A stretch of 17,935 nucleotides of DNA, taken from NCBI GenBank assembly GCA_964586145.1, contig CAZPHH010000094.1, forward strand, positions 1 through 17,935, written 5' to 3'. The position numbers were made by a program, and so were the translations under genes. This stretch comes from JAFGJQ01 sp964586145. Lineage in GTDB: Bacteria > Planctomycetota > Phycisphaerae > UBA1845. This document shows, one piece after another, positions 7,338-13,153 of the stretch (its first letter is position 1; each line of letters starts with the position of its first letter). The notes below the pieces were generated by a model. The model made no database searches. It saw nothing but the letters and a program-made list of their open reading frames with translations, and was not told the origin of the DNA.

Positions 7338-8476
7338 AGATCGTCATTGCCACGGACAGCTTCAAGGGGACGCTCTCCTCCGTGGAGGCCGGACACGCGA
7401 TACGCGACGGTGTGCTGCGAGTGAGACCCGATGCAGAGGTGACGGTCGTCCCCATGGCCGACGGCGGCGAGGGCACGGTGGAAGCCGTGCTGGCCGGCGC
7501 GGGCGGCACTCGCATCGAAGCGGATGTGCTCGACCCGCTGGGCCGACCGGTGCGGGCCGCGTTCGGCCGACTTCCGGACGGGCGGACGGCCATCGTGGAG
7601 ATGGCTGCTTCGAGCGGCCTGACGCTGCTGAGCCCGGACGAGCGGGACCCGCTGCGTACGAGCACGTTTGGCACGGGCCAACAACTGGCGGCCGCCCTGA
7701 ACGCGGGGGCGACACGCGTGCTGATCGGCGTGGGCGGCAGCGCCACGGTGGATGGGGGCTGCGGCTGTGCCCAGGCGCTTGGCGTTCAGTTTGTTTCGGA
7801 GGACGGTACGGTTCTGCCGGCCGGGCTGGCCGGCGGCGATTTGCATCGAGTCCACCACGTTGATGTTTCGGCCCGGGATGTTCGGCTGGACGCCGTGGAA
7901 CTGGTCGTCTTGTGCGACGTTCAGAACCCTCTGTGCGGGCCGAACGGTGCGTCTGCGGTGTACGGCCCGCAGAAGGGCGCCGGGCCGGAGCAGGTGCGCC
8001 GGCTGGAGGCGAATCTGCGGCATTTGACCCAGGTGATCGAGCGTGATCTGGGCATTGCCGTTGCCGATCTGCCGGGCGGCGGTGCTTCGGGTGGGCTGGC
8101 CGCCGGGCTGGTCGCGTTTCTGGGCGGTCGGATGCACAGCGGCGTGGAGAGTGTCATCGAACTGACACGGCTGTTCGAGCGCGTGCAGGGCGCCGACCTG
8201 GTGATTACCGGTGAGGGCCGGTTTGACGCCCAGTCGCGCATGGGCAAGACCGTGTGGGGCGTGGCGGCGTGCGCCCGCCGGGCCGGTGTGCCCGTCATTG
8301 TGATCGCCGGCCAAGTCGCCGGCGAGGCCGTGCGTTGCGAGGCCGACGGGATTGCCGCGGTCTGCGCGGTGAGCGGTCCGCAAGACCCCGTGCCCGACTC
8401 TCCGGCGACGGCCGCACAGCAGCTTCGCGATCGCACGGCGGAATTCCTCCGGGAGCGATTTCGTTCGCAAGAGTAA
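7334..8476 (+). CDS. glycerate 2-kinase (GlxK/GarK family)
   Basis: This enzyme phosphorylates D-glycerate with ATP to 2-phosphoglycerate in the cytoplasm, feeding glyoxylate or glucarate-type breakdown products into glycolysis. At 380 aa it has the normal family length. Signatures, in order: IATDSFKGTLSS (5-16), PMADGGEGT (40-48), GVGGSATVDGG (132-142), CDVQNPLCGPNGAS (194-207), YGPQKGA (210-216) and ITGEGRFDAQS (291-301). These are the conserved lobes of glycerate kinase type 1. The GTG start is fixed by AAGGAG at 7321-7326, seven bases upstream, and it overlaps the stop of the glycosyltransferase (GTGA). Coupled translation with a membrane glycosyltransferase has no obvious metabolic reason and may only reflect compact packing. 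It is convergent with the GH105 gene across a repeat-rich gap. Confidence 0.95.
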   Translation: MKIVIATDSFKGTLSSVEAGHAIRDGVLRVRPDAEVTVVPMADGGEGTVEAVLAGAGGTRIEADVLDPLGRPVRAAFGRLPDGRTAIVEMAASSGLTLLSPDERDPLRTSTFGTGQQLAAALNAGATRVLIGVGGSATVDGGCGCAQALGVQFVSEDGTVLPAGLAGGDLHRVHHVDVSARDVRLDAVELVVLCDVQNPLCGPNGASAVYGPQKGAGPEQVRRLEANLRHLTQVIERDLGIAVADLPGGGASGGLAAGLVAFLGGRMHSGVESVIELTRLFERVQGADLVITGEGRFDAQSRMGKTVWGVAACARRAGVPVIVIAGQVAGEAVRCEADGIAAVCAVSGPQDPVPDSPATAAQQLRDRTAEFLRERFRSQE

Positions 8477-8545
8477 TCCTCTCGCTGACCACACGTGGGC
8501 CGCCTGCTCTGCTGTCACACCGGCTTGCTCTGGGACCGTCTCCTT

Positions 8546-8569
8546 GTGGGACCGGCTTTCCAGCCGGTC
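8546..8569. repeat. palindromic repeat A, copy 1
   Basis: Repeat A is GTGG followed by GACCGGCTTTCCAGCCGGTC, an 8-bp perfect stem with a TTCC loop. Identical copies lie at 8698-8721, 10082-10105, 10247-10270 and 15252-15275. A variant (CTCCCC for CTTTCC) lies at 15118-15141. Confidence 0.95.
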
Positions 8570-8589
8570 TTGGGAGGCTGTGGGCTGCA

Positions 8590-8616
8590 GGATTGGTCCG
8601 CACGGCGGACCCTACT
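8590..8616. repeat. palindromic repeat B, copy 1
   Basis: Repeat B is GGATT, then GGTCCGCACGGCGGACC (7-bp stem, ACG loop), then CTACT. The same 27 bases recur at 10140-10166 and 10181-10207. Copies 1 and 2 are each linked to a preceding repeat A by a GGGAGGCTGTGGGCTG-type spacer. Confidence 0.95.
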
Positions 8617-8697
8617 CCTGTTTTGTGGGACCGGCTTGTTGTGAAACCGGCTTCTTCTGCGGGACCGGCTTCTTCTGCGGGATCGGCCCTCTCTTTT

Positions 8698-8721
8698 GTG
8701 GGACCGGCTTTCCAGCCGGTC
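8698..8721. repeat. palindromic repeat A, copy 2
   Basis: Identical to copy 1. It ends 28 bases before the stop of the convergent GH105 gene. Confidence 0.95.
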
Positions 8722-8749
8722 TTTGGGGTGAGTGGTGCTCCTGCCGGCC

Positions 8750-9913
8750 TTACTCCGCCGTGTCACGCACGGCCACCACGCCGTAGGTCGCCAGCAGGAC
8801 CGGGCCGATACCGTGCGACTCGTTGCGCCGGGGACCCCGATTGAGATAGGCTTGTTCGGATGATTGCGTGCGCGTGCCGGGGCAGATGTTGTCGATGTTT
8901 CCCTTCAATGAGATCATGCGTGACAGGCCGGCGTGACCTCGTTCGATCGCGTTGACGTACGACGCGTCCAGCCAGCCCCGCTGGACCCCCCGGGCCAGGG
9001 CGTAGAGGAACATGCCGGTGCAGGATGTCTCCTCGTAGCTGTCCGGGCGGTTCAGCAGTTGATGCCACATGCCGCGGGGACCCTGGTGCCGGACGATCGC
9101 CCGGGCGAAGTCCTGATACAACGCGAGCAGCTCGTCACGGCCGGGGTATCCTTCGGGAATCGTGTCGAGCACCTCGACCATGGCCAGGGCGACCCAGCCG
9201 TTGGCGCGTCCCCAGTGGCCGGGGGACGCGCCGGAGCCGTGCCAGTTCCAGCCCTGGTGATACAGCCCGACCTGGGGATTGCGAAGCTTGAGCGTGAACC
9301 CCCGGAACTGCTCCAAAACATCGTCGTAGTAGGACGTGTCGCCGAGGTAGGTGCCGGTCTTCGCCATCAACGGTGCGACCATGAAGAGCGCGTCGGCCCA
9401 GATGCGGCCGCGCTCCGGGTTGGCGTGGTAAGCGATCAGGCCGTCGGGCGTCCGGGCGACGTCGTCCCGGAAGAACCGCGCCGCTTCCAGCGCGCCGTCG
9501 AGGTATTGATCATCGCCGCTGCGAATGGAGTACTCCAGGATGGTGTGTGCCATGGCGCCGATGTAGTCGATCGGCTCGGTGCCGACATGCACGCGGATGC
9601 GCCCGTTGGCGTCGTAGCTGGCCAGTGACGCGCGAACCTGGTCCAGGTAGGCCGGCGCGCCGGTCTGCTCGTGCAGCAGCAGCAGGGCCCACAGCGTGAC
9701 ACCTTGCGTGTATTTCCAGTGATAGATGACGTGGGTCCCGCCGCGCGTGCTGTCGATCGCATCCGGGTACTCGCCGGCGATGTACCGTGCGGCCACGATG
9801 CGCGCCTGCAATTCCGGATCGCTCGGGGCGGGCAGGTCCGCGATTTTCGAAGTGCAGCCGGCCAGAAACAGGGCACCCGCGGCTGTCCACAGAATGGCGT
9901 GAATCCGGCACAT
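8750..9913 (-). CDS. GH88/GH105-type unsaturated glucuronyl/rhamnogalacturonyl hydrolase lipoprotein
   Basis: This enzyme is predicted to remove the unsaturated uronic acid left at the non-reducing end by polysaccharide lyases (YteR/RhiN-like), helping to break down pectin-type or other uronate glycans. The 387-aa protein starts with a lipoprotein signal (MCRIHAILWTAAGALFLAGC, Cys20), so it is exported and tethered to a membrane. The rest is an (alpha/alpha)6 barrel with family features: YHWKYTQGVTLWALLLLHE (64-82), RIWADALFMVAPLMAKTG (170-187, with Asp174 in the position of the catalytic aspartate of this fold), HWGRANGWVALAMVEVLD (233-250) and a late SYEETSCTGMFLYAL block (292-306). The frame stays open upstream to 10153, but that part is repeat sequence. 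The start at 9913 fits the signal peptide, and GGAG lies ten bases upstream. The substrate is not determined. Confidence 0.88.
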   Translation of the reverse strand: MCRIHAILWTAAGALFLAGCTSKIADLPAPSDPELQARIVAARYIAGEYPDAIDSTRGGTHVIYHWKYTQGVTLWALLLLHEQTGAPAYLDQVRASLASYDANGRIRVHVGTEPIDYIGAMAHTILEYSIRSGDDQYLDGALEAARFFRDDVARTPDGLIAYHANPERGRIWADALFMVAPLMAKTGTYLGDTSYYDDVLEQFRGFTLKLRNPQVGLYHQGWNWHGSGASPGHWGRANGWVALAMVEVLDTIPEGYPGRDELLALYQDFARAIVRHQGPRGMWHQLLNRPDSYEETSCTGMFLYALARGVQRGWLDASYVNAIERGHAGLSRMISLKGNIDNICPGTRTQSSEQAYLNRGPRRNESHGIGPVLLATYGVVAVRDTAE

Positions 9914-10000
9914 GGGATCTGGTCTCCAACCCGTTACGAGAGGCCGTCCTGGCGTTCGTCCGCGCGAACCGCCACTGAACGGCACAGGACACCCTGATCG

Positions 10001-10028
10001 ATGATAGCGCGCCCAAACCGCCCGACAA
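10001..10028 (-). promoter_or_regulatory. sigma70-type promoter for the GH105 gene
   Basis: On the minus strand TTGTCG (10028-10023) is followed by a 16-bp spacer and TATCAT (10006-10001), matching the consensus at four and five of six positions. The -35 box is the same as that before the dehydratase gene. The -10 box is about 88 bases from the ATG at 9913. Confidence 0.5.
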
Positions 10029-10081
10029 GCTGCGCCTTTACTCTGTGGGACCGGATCCCCCTGTGGGACCGGCTTGTCTTT

Positions 10082-10105
10082 GTGGGACCGGCTTTCCAGC
10101 CGGTC
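10082..10105. repeat. palindromic repeat A, copy 3
   Basis: Identical to copy 1. It is followed by the same GGGAGGCTGTGGGCTG spacer and a B copy, so the A-spacer-B unit at 8546-8616 is repeated here, with a short duplication of the spacer. Confidence 0.95.
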
Positions 10106-10139
10106 CTGGGAGGCTGTGGGCTGTAGATCCTGGGCTGCA

Positions 10140-10166
10140 GGATTGGTCCGCACGGCGGACCCTACT
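10140..10166. repeat. palindromic repeat B, copy 2
   Basis: Identical to B copy 1; it is followed after 14 bases by copy 3. Confidence 0.95.
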
Positions 10167-10180
10167 CTCAGTCTCCAGCA

Positions 10181-10207
10181 GGATTGGTCCGCACGGCGGA
10201 CCCTACT
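10181..10207. repeat. palindromic repeat B, copy 3
   Basis: Identical to B copy 1. Together with copy 2 it forms a direct duplication that includes the preceding CAGCA/TGCAG-type junction. Confidence 0.95.
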
Positions 10208-10246
10208 TCTGGTCTCCTGTCTCTCGCTTCCAGTTCTCTAGTGTTT

Positions 10247-10270
10247 GTGGGACCGGCTTTCCAGCCGGTC
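10247..10270. repeat. palindromic repeat A, copy 4
   Basis: Identical to copy 1. It is preceded by TTCCAGTTCTCTAGTGTTT, close to the sequence before the 15252 copy (TTCCAGTTCTCCAGAGTTT). The repeated unit is therefore longer than the hairpin. Confidence 0.95.
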
Positions 10271-10579
10271 TCCGGGGTACGCCGAGCGCCGGGGCGCCTT
10301 CTCCCTGGCGACCCTCCCTGCTGCTCGGCAATCCTCCGTCACATTTCTGTAACTTGCCGGCTGTTCGCTGCCCGACCTCCGCTTGGCGATCCCCCAGGAA
10401 CATGCAGTCCTATGCCGCCAGGAACTCCGCGGGGTGGCGAGGCCGGGGTTGTCTTCGCGCGGTTTGCGCTCGGGAAACGCGCTCGCCGTGGGGAAGGCCA
10501 ATCGCGGGTGTGTCCCAACGCATCCTGCGATCGCCACTTGGGAACCACGCAAAGGCCTCCGGTCCGAACGGCGTCCGGC

Positions 10580-10608
10580 TTCCCTTCCGCCCCGGCCGGC
10601 CCTACAAT
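10580..10608 (+). promoter_or_regulatory. weak promoter candidate for the coiled-coil gene
   Basis: TACAAT (10603-10608) is a five-of-six -10 box. TTCCCT, 17 bp upstream (10580-10585), is only a weak -35. It lies 67 bases before the GTG at 10676. Confidence 0.3.
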
Positions 10609-10675
10609 GGCCGCCCCAGCCCCGTTCCTGGTGCGGGGCGCGTCAGTACAAGCGGCAAGACAGCGGGAGTTCACC

Positions 10676-12598
10676 GTGCAGAAACCGATGATGCCGTGGG
10701 CAGTAGCGGGTGCAGCCGTGGTCGTGGCTGCCGTCCTGTATTGGGCGGCCCCCATGCTGCAGAGTTCCGAGGCGAAGGTCAAAGAGGAGGCGGACCGTGC
10801 CGTGGAGCAGGCCCGCCGGCTGGTCTGGCAGTACAGCGCCGAAGAGGAACGGCTGGCCGTCCTGTTGGATGCTCTGTCCAGCGCGGGCCTGGATGTGTCG
10901 TTGCCGGCCGAGACGGTTGATGCGGCCCTCGAGGCGGCCGCGTGGGGGGACACGGGCGACCCGTTCAGCATGGAGGAAGAGCGTCTGAAAGCCCATCTGG
11001 CCTCCAGCGAGCGTGCCCGGGCGGAGCTGGAGGAACGCTACCTCCGGCAAATCCACGGCGAGAGGTGGCAGGAGCACGCCACGCGTATTTCCACGAGCGT
11101 TCCACGCGACCCCCACCAGATCGCCAAGGCCCGCGAGGCCCGCGATGCGTTGCTCGCCCGAAACCAGACCCTTCTGGATGAAGCCCTGTCCGCCGCCGAT
11201 GCCGCGCTGGCTGTCTCGTACGGGGGCGTCGACGCATCGCGGCACGTGGTCGCCAATCGCGTGAAGGCGGCGATCCTGTATCAACAGGGATTGTCGGCGC
11301 ACCGCAAGGCCCAGTTCTTGCGCAGCGACGCGGACGCGTCGGCCGTGGACCTGGCAGCTCTTGCCACGCGGGTCAAGGCCGCGGAGTCGCAGACTCGACT
11401 GGTGGCGGACAGCGGCGTGGATTCACGGATTGCGGCGACAGGGGAGTCCGTCCGGGAGTTGACCCGCCGGCAGGCCGATCTGCAGGAGAAGGTGAATCAG
11501 CTTCGCGGCACCGTGACGGCCCTGCAGGCGCAGTTGGCGGATGCTCAGCAGGCGGCGGACGCGGCTCGGGCGGCCCTGGAGAGCCTGGAAGACGCGGGCG
11601 TTGACCCTGCCGATCCGCAGGGATACCAAACGTTCATCGCCGCGTACCGCGCTCAGGCGGCGACCTACCGCGATGCCATCCGCAGAACACAGGAGCTTCA
11701 GTTCGGGACGCTGGCAAACGCGCGTCTCGACGACAGCGGCGACTTCATCACGGGGGGATACGTGCCGGCCTCCGGCGGCGAGGTCCAGCCGCAGCGGGGC
11801 ATTGCCGCCATTCAGTGGGAGCTGGATCGGCACGAGGGTGAACTGGCGGTCGTGACCGCTCAGATCCAGCGGGACAAAGACAACATCGCGGCGTTCGAGT
11901 TGACGAAGGCCCGCCTGGCCGAGCAAGAGAGCCAGGCGCAGCGGGCCGTTGCGCAGGACCGAGCCGCGGCCGCGGACGTGTTCGCGACGCTGATGGAGAA
12001 AGCCGAGGCCGTCCGTGCCGTTCAGGCGGACGCCCTGGCGACGCTCGGCAAAGTGCGCGCGGTCCTGCGAACCGCCGAGCAGGCGGCAGACGAACGAACA
12101 CGCGTGGAGACGTCCGACATCAGCCCGGAGAGGCTGGAACGGATGCCCGAAAGCAAGATGCAGGACGATCGGTGGTGGACGGGCAACCTGCGGGTACAGA
12201 CGGCGGACGTGCTGGTTCGCGAGAGTCTGGTCCGGCTCGACCAGTATCGAGATGTGTCGGTGGACATCGCTCTGATGGAACGGGTGGGGGCCGCGCTCCA
12301 GCTTGACGCGGCGACCACCGACCTGGCGGCCCTGCGTGACGAGGCGCGGACGGCGGGCGTCGAGGCCGCTCGGGAAGCCGCCACCCTGGTCGAGCGGACC
12401 GCCGGCCAACTGCAGAACCATTGGACGCTGGCGGCGCAGGCGGCGGCCGCTCAGTATGTGCTGGTTCTCTACGGGGACCGCGACGCTCTGGAAGCGGTCA
12501 AGGACAACTACGAAGTCGTCCTCGACGCGGTGCGTGACCGAGCCCCCGACCTTGCGGACGTCTACCAGGCCAGGATCGAGGCCATCGAACGACGGTGA
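10676..12598 (+). CDS. membrane-anchored coiled-coil protein of unknown function
   Basis: The family is not recognised. The protein has 640 residues. The GTG start is chosen because GGGAG (10665-10669) lies six bases upstream; the open frame before it is repeat-derived. One transmembrane helix lies at residues 7-24 (PWAVAGAAVVVAAVLYWA), with a very short cytoplasmic end. The rest is almost wholly helical and rich in Ala, Glu, Arg and Gln: a helical region at 30-240, a clear heptad coiled coil at about 255-305 (VRELTRRQADLQEKVNQLRG and on), a break with glycines at 345-372 (SGDFITGGYVPASGG), a second coiled coil at 375-480 and a helical end. Such proteins often act as envelope spacers, tethers or scaffolds. 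No catalytic motif is visible. It is preceded by a long repeat region and followed by the sigma-factor gene with its own promoter, so it seems to be a single-gene unit. Confidence 0.75.
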   Translation: MQKPMMPWAVAGAAVVVAAVLYWAAPMLQSSEAKVKEEADRAVEQARRLVWQYSAEEERLAVLLDALSSAGLDVSLPAETVDAALEAAAWGDTGDPFSMEEERLKAHLASSERARAELEERYLRQIHGERWQEHATRISTSVPRDPHQIAKAREARDALLARNQTLLDEALSAADAALAVSYGGVDASRHVVANRVKAAILYQQGLSAHRKAQFLRSDADASAVDLAALATRVKAAESQTRLVADSGVDSRIAATGESVRELTRRQADLQEKVNQLRGTVTALQAQLADAQQAADAARAALESLEDAGVDPADPQGYQTFIAAYRAQAATYRDAIRRTQELQFGTLANARLDDSGDFITGGYVPASGGEVQPQRGIAAIQWELDRHEGELAVVTAQIQRDKDNIAAFELTKARLAEQESQAQRAVAQDRAAAADVFATLMEKAEAVRAVQADALATLGKVRAVLRTAEQAADERTRVETSDISPERLERMPESKMQDDRWWTGNLRVQTADVLVRESLVRLDQYRDVSVDIALMERVGAALQLDAATTDLAALRDEARTAGVEAAREAATLVERTAGQLQNHWTLAAQAAAAQYVLVLYGDRDALEAVKDNYEVVLDAVRDRAPDLADVYQARIEAIERR

Positions 12599-12779
12599 TG
12601 GGGTCGGACGGCTTCGTCCCCTGGTGGCTCCGGGCGGACGGTCGGGCCCGGTGATTCCGTTCCGGCGATCGATTCTTATGGCACTGCCAGACACGACGTT
12701 GCGCCTGCCCCCTTCTCTGCCCGCCCCACATGGCCCGAGGGGAACGCCGAGACACCCGCTCCCCTGGGAAAAAGTGTCA

Positions 12780-12794
12780 CTGTTATTTATACAG
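12780..12794. promoter_or_regulatory. CTGT-N7-ACAG palindrome, possible operator
   Basis: CTGT (12780-12783) and ACAG (12791-12794) flank seven A/T bases in otherwise GC-rich DNA. It looks like a LexA-type box of gammaproteobacteria but is one base too short for that consensus. It lies about 100 bases upstream of the sigma-factor promoter. Confidence 0.25.
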
Positions 12795-12892
12795 CGTCGG
12801 GCGTTTTGTCTGCTTCTCGGTGGGCTGGGGGGTTTGGGGGGCTTTTTCTGCGGGCGTCCGGGGCTCCGGGGCAGTGATATTCGGTCCGTTTC

Positions 12893-12921
12893 TTGACCAG
12901 CGCCTGCCTCGAAGCGATAAT
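12893..12921 (+). promoter_or_regulatory. strong sigma70 promoter for the sigma-factor gene
   Basis: TTGACC (12893-12898), an exact 17-bp spacer and GATAAT (12916-12921): each box matches the consensus at five of six positions. This is the best promoter in the window. Transcription would start near 12928, leaving a leader of about 225 bases before the ATG at 13154. Confidence 0.65.
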
Positions 12922-13015
12922 GTATTGCTGAAACGCCTGTCGGAGTGCCCTGGGGTGAACCGATTGGCGTACCAGCCGGAACCGCCGGATGCGGCAGAAG
13001 TTGTAAGCCTTGCTC

Positions 13016-13126
13016 ATGCAGTGGATTAGGGATGGGCAGGGCTGCATGGCAGGCGTCGAACCTGGCCCCCCTGATGGTAACGAGGCGCCTGCGAGATGCG
13101 GAACTCCTCAACACTTGGCGCTGTAG
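13016..13126 (+). other. possible upstream leader peptide reading frame
   Basis: Within the long leader, ATG at 13016 opens a 36-codon frame ending TAG at 13124-13126. A second in-frame ATG at 13046 has CAGGG just upstream. It ends 27 bases before the sigma-factor start, so translation of it could affect that gene. There is no other proof that it is translated, and it may be chance. Confidence 0.2.
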
Positions 13127-13153
13127 CCCGTAGCCAAGGTGAGGTGAACCAAT

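Larger units (their letters stand above)
8477..8749. repeat. repeat-filled gap between convergent genes
   Basis: No gene is supported. The gap holds two full copies of hairpin repeat A (8546-8569 and 8698-8721), one of repeat B (8590-8616), and between them three shorter partial A copies in near-tandem order (GTGGGACCGGCTTGTT, then GTGAAACCGGCTTCTTCT, then GCGGGACCGGCTTCTTCT, about 8626-8677). Placed between two converging stop codons, the hairpins could end transcription in both directions. Confidence 0.8.
9914..10675. other. 762-bp divergent intergenic region with repeats
   Basis: No gene is supported. 9914-10040 holds the promoter of the minus-strand GH105 gene. 10041-10270 holds two full A repeats, two B repeats and two partial A copies. 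10271-10600 shows no recognisable feature; its open frames have no family resemblance. 10580-10608 may hold the promoter of the coiled-coil gene, and GGGAG at 10665-10669 is its ribosome binding site. Confidence 0.7.
12599..13153. other. 555-bp region upstream of the sigma-factor gene
   Basis: No certain gene is present. 12606-12619 is a short GGACG/CGTCC hairpin with no T tract. 12764-12800 is a local AT-rich patch with a CTGT-N7-ACAG palindrome. 12893-12921 is a near-consensus promoter. The remaining 230 bases would be an unusually long leader of the sigma-factor mRNA, holding a possible 36-codon reading frame. A minus-strand frame of 86 codons (13047-12787) has some protein-like composition but no family resemblance. 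Confidence 0.6.

Noticed and set aside
7073..8518. 481-codon minus-strand frame
   Set aside because: It is antisense to the glycerate kinase gene, which has full family signatures.
8515..8786. Short frames in the repeat gap on both strands
   Set aside because: They encode repeat-derived peptides such as QDRLESRSHK and CGTGFPAG that recur in every repeat region.
8546..10270. CRISPR array made of the A and B repeats
   Set aside because: Spacing is irregular, spacers are partly repeated, the copies are hairpins at gene ends, and no cas gene is present.
10184..10675. Upstream extension of the coiled-coil frame to ATG 10184
   Set aside because: It covers A and B repeats and has no ribosome binding site; GTG 10676 has a good one and directly precedes the membrane helix.
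12606..12619. Hairpin after the coiled-coil gene as terminator
   Set aside because: The stem is only five pairs and no T tract follows.
12780..12794. True LexA box
   Set aside because: The gap between CTGT and ACAG is seven bases, while the gammaproteobacterial consensus needs eight; kept only as an unnamed palindrome.
12787..13047. 86-codon minus-strand frame with fairly protein-like composition
   Set aside because: No ribosome binding site or family resemblance was found, and the best promoter of the window lies across it in the other direction.
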